64,000 nucleotides of DNA from the NCBI RefSeq assembly GCF_008831285.2, contig NC_045138.2:15471934-15535933 (forward strand), in the 5' to 3' direction. Below the pieces are notes generated by a model that was not told the origin of the DNA, did not search any database, and worked only from the letters and a program-made list of their open reading frames with translations. The DNA comes from Nymphaea colorata. Lineage: Eukaryota > Streptophyta > Magnoliopsida > Nymphaeales > Nymphaeaceae. A program made the translations under genes and the position numbers. Position 1 is the stretch's first letter. Each line of letters opens with the position of its first letter. Below, piece by piece: positions 12,401 through 25,788 of the stretch.

Positions 12401-15400
12401 CTCCACTATACATGCCGCGTATTACTGTGGCGTATCTACAAGAATCCTTAAATGTAGTCGTAAATTAAAGCACCCTGCATGCCTCTGTGTCATCACTATA
12501 AATCTATGGCGTCGTTCCTTTCTATGCTCCCATTTCTCTCCTTCAATGGCATTTACTCTCTCTCTCTCTCATGGTCATGCATCAGAGAGAGAAAGAGAGA
12601 GAGAGAGAGTCCTAAGATTCCAAAGGACAGATGCAGAGGTGATACAAGGGTCATCATCACATTGACAGCCAACAGGAGTCAGTCTCTGTGCTTTATCTCT
12701 TGTAAAAATGACTGTGGACTGAATTGACACCTCAGAAGACAGAGGAGTTGAAAGATAGGGCTAGAAAACTGGCGTGACAGACCCAACATGTAGTTTCTCC
12801 ATGCTGGCTCACCTCATCCTCTTGGCAAGCCCAGCTGAGTTCGGGCTCTTGGCGATCTGGGGCGCGCTCCAGGAGCCATTGATGCTTTCTTGTCGTACTA
12901 AAATTGAGCTCGAATTGAGTGATCTAAGTTACAAATGGTAGGATAAGTTCTCAACTGTAAAGTCATTACTTATTAAGACACAGTATATCAGCAGAGATGC
13001 ATTGCTAGCAGAGGAGTCTTGAGCAGCAACTCATCTCAATTCCCCAGTTCCATTTGCAGGAGACTGCCTCTACTTGACCCAGTTTAAGCAGAGCCAACTG
13101 ATAGCTGTCTTGTTCTTTTGCGCGAAACGATGGAACTCCATCACAGATCGTTGCCCTGTTAGGTCACTACATTGATGACTGATTAGTAATTCATGGCTGA
13201 GATCTTAAGCTTTTACTTCAAGCAATCAAGAGAAATTAACTCAGAGTTGTAATGCAGGGTCCTTGGGGTTTGGGCATTTGATAATTAAAGTTCAGGATTT
13301 AAGGCTCGACCTGATCTTACTGTAACTTGAAATTAAGAGTGGTATCTCAGGCCTGAATAATTTGAATGAATGGACTCTTTTGGTTGAATGGTAGCAATTA
13401 ATTGAAAAGGATTACTTTTTATCTACATGTATGTTGGTCGACTCCTTGAATTGAATGAAGCACAGTTCGAATTTAGTAAGATTCCAGCCACTGGACCTGA
13501 TGTTGGTAATTGCATTTGAGCCAAGAATTAAACTTTGATATGACTGGAGATGACAAAAATAATTATAGTGAGACAGATTTTTATACAGATTGATCCTTCC
13601 TATGCAAGCTCTATGACATTTAATGGGCATAACTAGCTAGCCACCGCCAATTAATCGCCTTAAATCGATGTATGCTGGTGAAGTGAGTAATGCACAATTA
13701 CTCAAGAGCAGGTGGCTCTTTTAAATCTCTGAATCGGTTCCTATGGGCCTGAATATCTTCTTTTTTTTTTTTTCTCTCTCTCTCTCTGAATTGCAATCAG
13801 CTTATGTTCCCGAGCTTTGCCACATTATGGTGAAAACTTATTGTTGGTACTGTGAAATCTCCACAGACACCAGCCTATGAGGACGCTGGAAAGAGGATTC
13901 TTTAACTGTTCTGTAAGAGAGAGCGAGAGAGAGAGAAAGAGGGAGGACCATCATTATCTTTTATCAATGTTCACTATAATTAATACCATACATTTATTTA
14001 AACAAAGTTGCAGGGCAAACAGTGATGCTGTCGTGACTTTGAAAAGAACCAGAACCAGATACAAAGACCAGAATAAATATATCCTTTTTGATGTCTCATC
14101 ATGAACTAATCCTTCTCTCACTCCATGAAAATTTTAATCTACCAAACACAGCAATGATCTCACATTACACATATTTCCTGTCTATAAGGCCCTTTGAACA
14201 TTTCATGTCAAACATGGGTTCTGTTTCATTCATGGTTAAAGAAGGGACTCCAATCTAAAATCACCCAGAATCTAGATCATTATATATGAGGGCAATAGAG
14301 CCTTCCCAAATGTGTGGTTTCCATCTTCTGCTCAAGATTTACTGCTTAAGGGTCCTAGGCCATGTGAACTTGGAAGATCTTAAGCTATTTATGCCCATTA
14401 AGGAAGTCAATGGTTTCCAATGAGCAGTTAATGTGTTTCATATGTTGGACCCTGAGATTCATTTATATACTCCCATGTGGTGCTCCCCATGAAATTATAG
14501 AACCATGGCAGACGAATTTGCATCAGTTGCTTACTTTAGTAATTTGCCTCATCAAAAAATCTGACTTATGGGTGTAAGAGGGTTGTCAATGGAGTGGGGT
14601 GAGGCTTTGAGGTTCCAACCAAAGCCATGTCCAACTTTCCCACAAACGAGTAAGAAAATTTGGTTCGGTTTGGAGTTTGTTTGAAATTCAGGATGGGATA
14701 GCATGTGTAAGTGCGAGTCTCAATTTCCAAGGTACTTTTCTACAAATTTGTCGGCTGAGTAGGAGAAGTATTTCATCATATATCGACAACAAGAAAGCTG
14801 AAGCGCCCAACTTTCCTTCATCCTACTAGAATATCAGAGACATTTTACCCTTTTAGAGACTTACTTGATTATGAGAAAACTAGTTGGTTCCCTGTAATTT
14901 ATACCACACATGCATTTAAATCTTTAAATAAATACAGGGCTGATGCAGGTATATATAATTCAGTTTAGATATTTTAAATTATCTTTAAAAATTTTAGAAA
15001 GAGAAAATAGGGCGATCAAGACCAACATGAAACAATTTATACGCAGTATAAGCTAGCATAGTCACTTCAATAATACCATTATTTACTACGCTAAGACCAA
15101 TCTAATCAAACAGTTCCAGTCAAATATCTTTCTCGCTTTCAATGTTTGGAAAAGTCACCTAGAAACAGCAAAAGGACCATGAAGAAGTAGTTTCACCTTA
15201 ATTAAGAGAATATTTGGTAAAAAGGAACACTGTTCTATTGGGTGTTTGGTAATAAGAATACTAGCTTCTTTTATAATACAATGTTTCATAAATGCGTCTT
15301 AAAAAAAGAGAATTTCGGCCACAGTAATATATTGTTACTATTCTATGAATCTATCCTAAGGGTTAGGGCAGATTTATGAAAATACTACATTCCAAAATAG

Positions 15401-16982
15401 TCATATTCATGAAAATACTGCCTTCTAAAGAATATATAGTTCTTATTAACGACAGCCATCCAATGGTACACAAAAACTTGAAAATACTAAGTTTTCATGC
15501 TTGCATGATATTTTTTCCCTTATATCGAGCGTTTTATAACCTGCAAAGACCCAGAAATTTTGGTTGGTTGAAATTTTAAGCATCATAAACTAGTTTAATA
15601 ACTAATAGTTAGGTTTGAATCCACAATAAAACTCATTTATATAGTAATATAGAAGTATGGAAAAAGGTGGTTTAAATTGAATTTTTCAGTTTTATTTAAC
15701 TACGGTTCTCTCACCCAAGTCACATGGAACGGGTGGGTATTGAGTTAATCCTGTTCTTGTACTTGGAGTGGTTTTAGTTTTATTATAATAAAGCTCTTAA
15801 TTTTTTTTTATAAAAAATATGAATTTTTTAGAAGTCTAAGATATGCATAACTGTCAGCGGCTTTTAGTTATTGAAAATTTTCAAATAATATTACTCATGT
15901 CCTTTAAATGGATGAACTCGCATTAGTTCGTAGTTAAGATAACTTTGATTAGGTTCACATGGCTAAAGTCCCAATAAAAAAAAAAGGAGAGATTTTCATC
16001 GAATGATTATATACTCAAACTAAGAAACTTTGTTTAATCAAGAAAAAGGTCTGGATCACATCAGTCCAACGCATAAGAAAGACGCAAAGAATCAATATGG
16101 CGCACAGCTCATTAAAATTTTGACTATCTTGGGCATTTGATACACTCAGAATCATGAAATTTAAGAATCAAAATGCTCGAAAAAATGTGTTTCTTTAAAC
16201 AAATTTTTTCATTTCCTTTGAGGTTATTTCATAAACTTAGTTTCTTTGTTTTGTAACTTAATCTCCACTATCCATCTTCTTAGAATTTATGGCCTATATG
16301 ATTGCCATCAAGTTTGGTATATAGAGGCCTAGTAGCTACATGTTTTGAGAGACATAAAAATCTCCAAAATAAAAAAATACTCTCAAATATCATTTCTTTC
16401 TCTTCATATCATAGTCATAAAAAACGTTTTTTTTTCAAAACAAATGAAAAAAAATGTGATAAATAAATTAGCAGCTTAAAACTTTAAAAAACACTGTTCA
16501 AAAAACATTAGAAAAACATGAAAAATGCACTTCTTTCCTTTTTCCACTTTCTTTAATGCGAAACTATATTTTTCATTTTTTAATTTTTATTTGTTGTAAA
16601 TCTACTTATTTTTTGATGTTTGCGTTTCAGTTTTTCACTTATTTTATTTTCTCCTCAATTTTAGTTAATTTTTGTTTTTAAAAAATTTGTCATATTTTTC
16701 CCATTTTGAACTAACCGTACTATGCTAGAAAAAAAAAAACCGAGCCGTTAAAAACCAGAGAGATTTTTGTGACTATGCTTCGTATACCAAATCCAATATT
16801 CTAAGTACATGGAAACACTTGAGGAGGCGAACTTTAGGATGTATTGCAATTGATCAATAAAGCAGAATTTCCTAAAGAAGAAGCTTGGACATGAATGCAA
16901 ACAATTTCACATTGAAACTTAGAAAAATAAATCTTCAGTTATGTGTCTAAGAATGTTAAAGCTACGGCGTCCAATAACGCTG

Positions 16983-17844
16983 AAACCCATCATCAACAGA
17001 GAGGTTGTATCCACTTAACTTTCTGGGATTCATCACTAGCCGAATAAGAGTTTCATGTATTTTATATCTCTTAAGTTGGAAATATGTAGAAGAACAACGC
17101 TAGCAACAAGAGCTATTGGCATTATGATCCCGTAAAATAAACGACATATGATTCTCTCTTTGCTACTCTCCATAGTTGCAAGGCCAAGATACATCCCAGA
17201 TAACAAACATGAGCAAAACGCCTAAGACTCTTTTGCATCTCACAAACTCAAACGTTGGTAAGTTGATCTCAGAGAGAGCAGGTTATAGTTTCAAAAGCTC
17301 AGTTAACCTTAGCTGGATACCAATAAAGTGAAGCCCAAGCAGGATCGAGATGCTACTGTAAGCGGTCGCCATAACTGAATCTGACGAAGAACAGAGAAAT
17401 TGGCCTGTGAGACTTACTGTTTCAATCCTGTTCTTAAGATCTAAATTGACATCATGGTCATCATTTATCATACCTTCTTTACTTCCTTTAACTCATGGTT
17501 TTGTGTATTCTATGACTATGATCACTGAATTAAGGCCAAAACATCTTATGTTCGATGTGCTACACCACTAGAACCAGGTACTTTTAGGATGGCAAACTAT
17601 CAGCAGGGGAAGCATGTAGTTTCTGGTGGTGTTTTATGTTCAGAAGGTGCAACACCGAGTGATCTGGTCTCTTCCTAATTAAGGGAAAACGTAACCTACA
17701 CATGCTGATTAAGGGAAGCAGAGTCATCATGACATCTACCGAGTAGGAATACAACCATTTGGATCAACATCAAAGATCAACAAAAGCTGGAGAATGGAAA
17801 GAAGAACCTGAAACTTACATTTGGGTAGCGGCAGAAAGAGGCGA
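16983..17844 (-). pseudogene. decayed SDR gene relic (fourth member of the array)
   Basis: At 16983-17046 the minus strand resembles the C-terminal exon of the intact SDR genes downstream. Two short blocks are near-identical: AGGTTGTATCCACT and GGATTCATCACTAGC on the plus strand. They correspond to the LASDES and SGYNLSVD region, but one extra base between them shifts the frame and the Gly-Gly of VDGG is changed. At 17820-17844 a block resembles exon 1 of the intact copies (TTTGGG, then AGC, then CAGAAAG). Order and spacing fit an old SDR copy that has lost most of its coding sequence. Little can be aligned between the two blocks by eye, so the exact extent is uncertain. Confidence 0.5.
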
Positions 17845-18407
17845 CTGTAACAAAGAAATGGGTAAAAATTGCAGCTTATCTAATTGTTGTTTCTCTGCTG
17901 GATGTGACGGAGCTGATTTCTTGGCTTTCTCATGATATGCCCGGTTGTGATTGTGATAGCTGAAGCCAGTTACTGGTCATGTACCCAAGATAATGTCCAA
18001 CTTATGACGATTTCTAAGAAACGTAGTTCTATGATCATCCAACTTATGACCAAGACGATGGTTCATTTTCTTCACAACATCAATTGCGTAATTCTTAGTA
18101 CTAGATCAGGCAAAAGTTGACTTCATTGAGCTGATAAACCAATCCTGCTCCATGGTTCATGAAGTTTATTAGAAACTCATCCTATATGTATGGTAAGACT
18201 TCAGAATTGCCATTGAAGTGGATCCTAACCACAAGTTTAAGCCATGGGTTGGTAGGATCCTGTTATATGGTTGGTTCAAGCACATGACGGCAGCACAGTG
18301 GGTTATACGCTTCAATTAAATTGGTTGATTGGAAGAATGTCAACTGGGTTTTTCTTTAGCCTACTTACAGTGCTTTTAACAAAGATGGATGATAAAGCCA
18401 AAGATGA
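17845..18407. other. spacer before the duplicated SDR units
   Basis: AT-rich, with no recognisable coding region. It would contain the upstream region of the decayed SDR relic. Confidence 0.5.
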
Positions 18408-20140
18408 TATTTTCTGCCTGAACAATTAGAATATTAGGTACCCAATTTGGAATGACAACTGAAAAATTGAAAAACAAAACCTCCTCTACCGATTGTTCCA
18501 CATTCACCAGAAGATAAGTAATGAGTTGGTTGTTTGACATCACTCTTTCTGGGACCGCAGTTATGGATCACTTTTTGAGATGCTGGAGTTATTAAAGAAA
18601 GACGGAAAGAAAAACCAAAGATACTATTCACTTGTAATATATATAACTAACCAATTGAAAAATGCTTGATCTGTACCGTATCCTCCAGATGACAATTCAT
18701 GGGCGTGGCAATTGACATCACTAACTGCGGAGCACAGTCATGGCAGAGTTTTGGAAAATGTTGGAGCCATTAATGGTCTTTGTAATCCAGCTTGGTGGGT
18801 TAAAGAATTTTGAGATAGTTCATGAAAGTGTAAACCATTCAGCTTCTTTTTCTTGGGGGAGACCTATAGTAATGTAAATATCAGTTATATCTGTGAAATT
18901 GGCTTCTTTTCTCTTGATGACCGAAAATTAGGTGTTTTATAAAACTAGAACAATTGTGAAAATATCATTGGCTTCCAAGGAAATACGATCTTAACCTACT
19001 GCTTTCGTTAGTTTACTGTTTCCGTATCTTATGCCATAGAAACAGGAAATAGTCAGTGAAATTTATAATTAATTAGATATACACAACATGAAAGACCAAC
19101 AGCACTATCCGTTGGATGTGGCCAACTTTCTCAGTAAGGTATGCGGCTTTTGTAGCACCATCAGTGGGGCTCCTGCGAAAATGAACTAACCACAGCAATG
19201 AGGTATGGGATTCTACTAAAGCCGTCCATGATATGTGCTCATATAAGTTCATCATCTTCATACACTAATTTGTAGGAAAGTTGAGGACTATGCGAACCCT
19301 GATCAATTTTTGTTCTAATTCGATTTCATGGGCAGGTGTGGAGAAGCACTTCGTCTACAAGTAGTTGAGATAAAATAGAGTAACACTTAGCATAGAGTTC
19401 AATCCAATGCGGCAAGAAAAGTGAAAAATGCTTATACCAGATTTGACCCACTCGAGATTATAGCTGACCATAGCGTGGCCATTTGCATGAGTACTGTTGT
19501 GCTCTTGCAAGAGTTGATGTCGGGCGTCCATGGAGTCATCTCTTTCACTTGAACTGCGAATAGATTTTTTTGCATAACAAACTCATCTGGGCCTCTGGCC
19601 TATAATAGAGCAGGATGTAAGTTCGTAGGCCTAGGCTGTATAACTATTGTGAACTCTAGTGGTACAAAAATCAGAGTGAACAGGCCAATAGGCGTACCAG
19701 TCACTAGCAGAAATGAGACAGGTTGGTGCAACTTTTCATCTTTCATGGGGCTTTTTTTTTCTAATTGGTTTTTGATGCTTGATAAATCTAAAACATCAAA
19801 ATTGACAGATTCTCTCTGTATTAAAGATAATAACCATCAATTACAGTTCCAACCACAGTTAACCAGAACACCCATATGACAGCTTCAAAAAGAAACGAAC
19901 GAGGGAAAGAAACACAGGGGGGGGGGAGGGAGAAAGAAAGAGTATTGTACCTCTTTCATTATGCTACTGTAGCTCTAATTGCCACTAATGTGCAACTAGC
20001 AGGTCTGATAGTATACAGACATAAATGTCCAGACAGAGATTTTTCATGTATTATTTGACCGGTAAATTAAGTTGCCGAACGACAAAACCAAACTTAGAAT
20101 TATTGTGTGAAGTCACACTGAAACATGCATGGTTCAATTT

Positions 20141-21866
20141 TCAACTGTGCTCTGGAAACTTGCTTTCAGGACTCAGTAAAGGTTCTCTAAACATGTTAAG
20201 TCCAGAGTCCATCACGCTACATCCACCATCCACAGCAAGGTTGTGTCCACTGACATACTTGGATTCATCACTAGCAAGATACAGGGCTGCCTCTGCTATA
20301 TCCTCTGCTTCAAGTGTCAACCCTTTCAGGTTTGAAAATCTGCCAAACCATGCTTCCAATTGCTCATCGTCCAAGCCAGAATAGCGCCTCAACTGAGGTG
20401 TTCTTACTGCCCATGGTGATATGCAATTGACTCTGATCCCAAATGCACCGAGCTCTGCTGCCATGCTCTTGGTTAACCCAGCCACAGCATGCTTTGATGA
20501 GCAGTAGGCGTGGTCACAAACGCCTCCCATCAAGGAAGCCGTGCTCGCCGTGAAAAGTATGCTGCCGCGCTTTGCCGGAATCATGACCCTTGCCGCATGT
20601 TTGGCAGCCAGGAACATTCCCACCAGATTGACGTTTATGATCCTCTCGAATGTGGATTTCTCGAACTGTAGCAATTTGGATGTTGACATGTCAACTATGC
20701 CGGCATTGCTAAACATGATGTCAAGCTTGCCATGATCATTCATGGCTCTGTCCACCATGCGGCGAATGTCATCCTCGCTAGTAACATCACAGTGGATGTA
20801 CTCAATGGAGCCATCTTTGTTAGAGGACAGTTCTCGGCATACTTGCAAGCCCAGTTCATCTTGGATATCGGCAATGATGACATTGGCACCGTGACGATTG
20901 AACAGTTTTGCAGCTCCGAGTCCAATCCCACTTGCTGCGCCAGTTATAATGGCTACCTTGCCTTTCAACCTACATTTTTACAGAAGAAGAAAGTCAGAAA
21001 TTAATTTGGTAGAAGAGCAATGCTACAGCTAGACCCATTGGCATCATTACCGGATCAATCCAAGTCCTCCAAAAGAAGGTAGGGATATGTGGTGGTGGTG
21101 CAGTGTAATGACCTGATAAACACTGTAGAATCACGGTTCAGGAATCAATGTTTGGGTTTTCATTTCGAAATTCTGCTAATGGAACCATTCTTTGTTCAGT
21201 TTGTCTAGATCTATAAAAGGGATTCTACGAGGATAAAAAATTGACGGTCTAAAAAGATTTGAATTTTTTTGTATATTATGAGATCTTGCACGTGGAAAGA
21301 AATTAACCCAAGAATATATTTCTAGATATTAAAACAGGATTGCCACAAATCCACTGTGCAGAAATTGCTTTCTAAGAGCGACTGTGCAAAAAATTTCACA
21401 AATGAACTGCACCCATCCTTCGTCCATGGAAGCAGGTCAAGTTAGGCTGCAGGCGTCAAATTTGAAGAAAAATGCATAAGATCCTGTAAGATCTCTTGAA
21501 AACCTGAAAGTGGGAACTTGTTTTCAGGGAGCACTTCCTGTTGAAATTTTGAGTCTTACGATTATGCACGAGATTAACTTCGCACTAAAAAAATCATAAG
21601 AAAGAGAAGCTTATGGACATGGTGTATCATAATGACAGTAGGAAATTCTAAATCTGCCTTCTCTTTTCTCCACGACCAGAAAACCCGTTAAGTTTTCTAG
21701 ATATAAGAGTAATTTACTGGACATGAAATGTACATTTTCCGCGTCTTCTCTACTTCGTCGTCCCTTTTAAATAACATCACGATCAGAACAAGACTAATGG
21801 GTAACAGAAACAAAAGATTTTGGTACCATACCTTTGGGCAGCAACAGAAAGTGTCGAGGCACTCAT
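20141..21866 (-). CDS. short-chain dehydrogenase/reductase, SDR110C type, copy 1 (2 exons)
   Basis: Exon 1 is 21866-21832 (MSASTLSVAAQ plus two bases) and exon 2 is 20969-20141. The donor is CAAAG|GTATGG and the acceptor is ATGTAG|GTTG; the split codon encodes Arg, giving 287 residues beginning MSASTLSVAAQRLKGKVA. Exon 2 has no ATG at its 5' end, so the short first exon supplies the start. Classical SDR features are the NAD-binding TGAASGIG at 21-28, Asp46 after the second beta strand (prefers NAD over NADP), SNAG at 99-102, and the Asn126, Ser154, Tyr167, Lys171 tetrad with YCSSK. The C-terminus has the VDGG motif. The family (secoisolariciresinol dehydrogenase, ABA2, momilactone A synthase, zerumbone synthase) oxidises alcohols in specialised metabolism; the substrate cannot be read from sequence. 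It is a tandem neighbour of the gene at 27108-28593, and their exon 2 sequences differ at about six sites over some 770 bp. Confidence 0.92.
20970..21831 (-). other. intron of SDR copy 1
   Basis: 862 bp, GT at 21831-21830 and AG at 20971-20970. It is longer than the 646-bp intron of copy 2 because of several indels, although the two are alignable. Confidence 0.85.
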
Positions 21867-23262
21867 GATTGTCAACAAAGTATGTTCTTCTTGTTTCTGT
21901 ATTGGCAGTGGGCTGAGTACTGCTATCGCTTGCGCTTTATATTGACGGCCAAGTTAACCTCCGAGCATTGTGGCCGTCCATTCCAACCAACGCTTCTAAG
22001 ATGGTGTAACTCAAAACGAATGAAGTTGGTATGTCATCTTCTTCACTAACGTCACGGCTGGATGATTTTAATTACCAGTTGGAACTCGTGCCGACGTAGG
22101 GCAACACCGCTTGACAAGAAGATGGATTTCCGGCGACCCTTTTAAGTTGCCGATCCAAATCCTGCACTGACTCGCTGTTGGCACAGCCTATCAGCAAGCC
22201 GCAGATAAACTGAACGATTTTTCAGAAGAATATATAGAAAGGGATTGTCGGGTCTACGATTAACCATAAAATGTTCAACATACTCTCATTATTGCCTGAC
22301 AATTAGACATCCAAATACATTTGATGCATCATTTTTCAGAGGAGAGCATTACACATCTGTTTTCTTTATGCGTGTGACTCAACTTACCAACTATTTCTGG
22401 TCTATATGTTTGGGAAATAAAGAAGCATACCTTCTTTTTGAAGATGATCAAGCTCTGACCAGGAAACCATCTTTAGATTTGACAGGTGTATATACACAAG
22501 CTTTTCCTGATTACTGTATGTTTATGCTCATAAAGCTAGCACAATAGTTCCACCACACTTTTAGGGGAGAACCATAGTGTTCATGAAAATGGAATTAGGG
22601 ACATCCGGCTTAACATGTCCTCTGACCAGCCGCACTATGTCATTTGGGACATTATAGTTGCATTATTACTTGATAAATAACGTAACCTAATGTCAATGGA
22701 GAACTGTGCTTATATTTATTCTTGGGGATATTGCCAAAAAATTAGAGGTATGTACTGCAAAAAGTGAGTGTCACAAAAGACACGTATCTCAATAGCAGCA
22801 TATCTATATAAGTTCGACTGATTAGCATCTTAAAAACTTAGGTCTAGCAGTAACCATACCTCTAGGGCTTATAAAAGGCATAGTTGATAATTTTTCATTA
22901 GAAGGATCAAATTATAGTTTCGAAATTTAACGGAAGCTGAAATATAATCTTTTAGATTTTTTATATAAGATAAACTAACATTTTTTAAATTTACAAGTAA
23001 AATTTATTATTTTTTGAGGATCTAAGGAATAGCGGTGCCCCCATTGGCCCTCCCAGAAAAATACAGTTTGTGACTGTGGATACAATATACGTGTGGAAGC
23101 ATGAACTAGCGGTAGTTTTTCCGCGCATGCTCAAGATGTGGATAAGTTATCCTTGGTTTTGATTTGAAAGATAGCCTGCCCGATGGCGTAACAAGGCTTC
23201 TTCTCATTATAAGTTAAGGCGGATTGAGATAAAAGCAGTCGACTAATTTGAAGGGTGAAAGT

Positions 23263-24110
23263 TTAACCCATGTTTACACAAGGGAGCGTTGAATGCCGTG
23301 GGATAAATTATCACGGGATAAATTATCACGGGACAATCCATCTCATGACATGGGGCGTGCCGACGGCTTCTTTTATGCTCGCCCGTCAATTGATGTATAT
23401 CACCTTCCATGGAAGACTACTTTTATGCTCCTTTTTGTCATGCATAAATAGAACCAACAGTTAAGATAAGCATAAAAACAAAGCTCCTATGAATACACAT
23501 GCTGACGATACATGATTTTTTTTTTAACATTTTGGAGACAGTATGAAAACCAATATTAATGACATTTAGGAATGTCAAAAGATCGGATTCAGATTTAGTT
23601 CAACCAGATCATAACCATCAATATATCAGTTAAATTTTCTTACATGTAATAATATCTATACATTTCGAAAGTCAGTTCTTAACGTATCATAATGCATGTT
23701 CAAATTAAGTTGCGAATTTAAAAGTCAGATTTAGACCCAATAAATTTAAAATTATATGTAAACATAACATAGACTTTTTTTTTCAAAGTCGGATACCTAA
23801 ACATCTGATAAAGTCATATATTGCAATAAAAGATAATAAAATTAGAATCCAATCCGTTGACAGCCATAATTATTCATTAATAGCTTAACAATGTATCGTC
23901 ATCAATATTCAGTGATCCAAGTCAGAGGGGTCTGGCAAAATAACCGCCATATCCATGCCGCCGACACACTGACATGGGTACAGTGACACACATGGACACA
24001 CCATTTTTTTTTTTTTGCATTTTTTGGGTATAATTTAAATATTTTTTGTGAAATTGTACTTATTTTTGTGGAATTTTTAAAATTTTCTTATTTCTTGATG
24101 CATTATTCCG
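23263..24110. other. spacer between SDR units
   Basis: AT-rich DNA without a recognisable gene. It includes a small tandem duplication near 23299-23335 (GGGATAAATTATCAC twice). Parts around 23217-23350 resemble 29313-29420, where a similar piece lies inside the second unit. Confidence 0.5.
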
Positions 24111-25766
24111 TATTTTCTGCCTGAACAATTAGAGTAATAGACACCCAACTTGGAATGACAACTGACCAGTTGAAAAAAAAAACCCTCCTCTACCAATTGT
24201 TCCATATCCATCAGAAGATAAGTAATGAATTTGGTGTTTGACATCACTCTTTCTGGGACCGCAGTTATGGATCAATTTTGGAGGTCATTAAAGAAAGACG
24301 GAAAGAAAAACCAAAGATACTATTCACTTGTAATATATGTATAACTAACCAATTGACAAATGCTTGATCTCTACCGTATCCTCCAGAAAACGATTCATGG
24401 GCATGGCAATTGACATCACTAAATTCGGAGCACAGTCATGGCAGATTTTTGGAAATGCTGGAGATTTGTGATCCAGCTTGGTGGGTTAAAGAATTTTGAG
24501 TTAGTTCATGAAAGTGTAAACCATTCAGCTTCTGTTTCTTGGGGGAGACCTATAGTAATGTAAATATGAGTTATATCTGTGAAATAGGCTTCTTTTCTCT
24601 TGATGACCGAAAATTAGGTGTTTCATAAAACTAGAACAATTATGAAATGACAGGAATAAGAATATATCACTGGCTTCCAAGGAAATATGATCTTAACCTA
24701 TTTGAAGAATTTTATAGCTTTCCGTTTAACTATAATGCCCTACTGCTTTCGTTAGTTTACTGTTTCTGTATCTTATCTCATAGAAACAGGAAATAGTCAG
24801 TGAAATTTATAATTAATTAGATATACACAACATGAAAGGCCAACAGCATTATCCGTTGGATGTGGCCAACTTTCTCAATAAGGCATGCGGATTTTGTAGC
24901 ACCATCAGTGGGGCTCATGCGAAAATGAACTAACCACAGCAATGAAGTATGGGATTCTACTAAAGCCGTCCAAGATATGTGCTCATATAAGTTCATCATC
25001 TTCATACATTAATTTGTAGGAAAGTTAAGGGCTATTCGAGCCCTGATCCATCTGTGTTCCAATTCGATTTCATGGGCAGGTGTGGAGAAGCACTTCGTCT
25101 ACAATTAGTTGAGATAAAATACAGTAACACTTAGCATAGAGTTCGATCCAATGCGGCAAGAAAAGTGACAAATGCTTATACCAGATTCGACCCACTCGAG
25201 ATTATAGCTGCCCATAGCGTGGCCATTTGCATGAGCACTGTTGTGCTCTTGCAAGAGTTGATGTCGGGCATCCATGGAATCATCTCTTTCACGTGAACTG
25301 TAAATAGATTTTTTTGCATAACAAACTCATTCTGGCCTATAATAGAGCAGGATGTAAGTTCGTAGGCCTTGGCTGTACAACTATTGAGAACTCTAGTGGT
25401 ACCAAAATCAGAGTGAACAGGCCAATACGCGAACCAGTCACTAGCAGAAATGACACAGTTTGGTGCAACTTTTCATCTTTCATGGGTTTTTTTTTTATGT
25501 TTTTTTAATTGGTTTTTGATGCTTGATAAATCCAAAACATCAAAATAGGCACATTGTCTCTGTATTAAAGGTAATAACCATCAAATACAGTTCCAACCAC
25601 GGTAAACCACAACACCCATATGACACAGCTTCAAAACGAAATGGGCAGACAGAGAGCATTATAGCTCTGTCATTATGCTACTGTAGCTCTCGTTGCCACT
25701 AATGTGCAACTAGCAGGTCTGATAGTATACAGACATAAATGTCCAGACAGAGATTTTTCATGTATT

Positions 25767-25788
25767 TTTTCACCGGTAAATTAAGTTG
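25767..25788. repeat. left target-site duplication of the LINE
   Basis: The 22 bases TTTTCACC...TTAAGTTG are repeated at 26998-27018 with a single-base deletion (GGTAAATT against GGAAATT). The unoccupied version of the site is seen in unit 1 at 20054-20074. Confidence 0.85.

Larger units (their letters stand above)
4847..16982. other. long gene-poor interval with microsatellites
   Basis: About 12 kb without a recognisable gene on either strand. The first few hundred bases form the CT-rich leader and promoter region of the minus-strand gene ending at 4846. The rest is AT-rich and broken by many stop codons. It contains microsatellites at 7365-7380, 8267-8341, 8876-8906 and 9385-9430, a C-tract near 12150-12160 and GA tracts near 12583-12610 and 13919-13940. 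Two GC-richer patches occur at about 11530-11760 and 12790-12890; neither gives a convincing protein. Open frames at 6524-6730 and 6561-6923 owe part of their length to the ATG/CAT repeat. Confidence 0.6.
18408..23262. repeat. tandem duplication unit 1 (contains SDR copy 1)
   Basis: This segment matches 24111-29880 in order and orientation along most of its length, with scattered substitutions and indels (for example 19073-19261 against 24817-25005). Its distal part at about 23067-23262 also matches 31331-31520. It contains one complete SDR gene on the minus strand. Boundaries are by eye: the left edge is where TATTTTCTGCCTGAACAATT begins in both copies. Confidence 0.8.

Noticed and set aside
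12249..12665. 138-codon plus-strand frame
   Set aside because: It ends in a GA microsatellite (poly Arg-Glu) and has no domain.
19073..19261. 62-codon minus frame conserved at 24817-25005
   Set aside because: Its conservation is explained by the tandem duplication; amino-acid changes are frequent and no domain is visible.
20541..21004. Plus-strand frames opposite SDR copy 1 (and the equivalents at 27484-27956)
   Set aside because: Antisense shadows of a conserved exon; they are duplicated only because the exon is.
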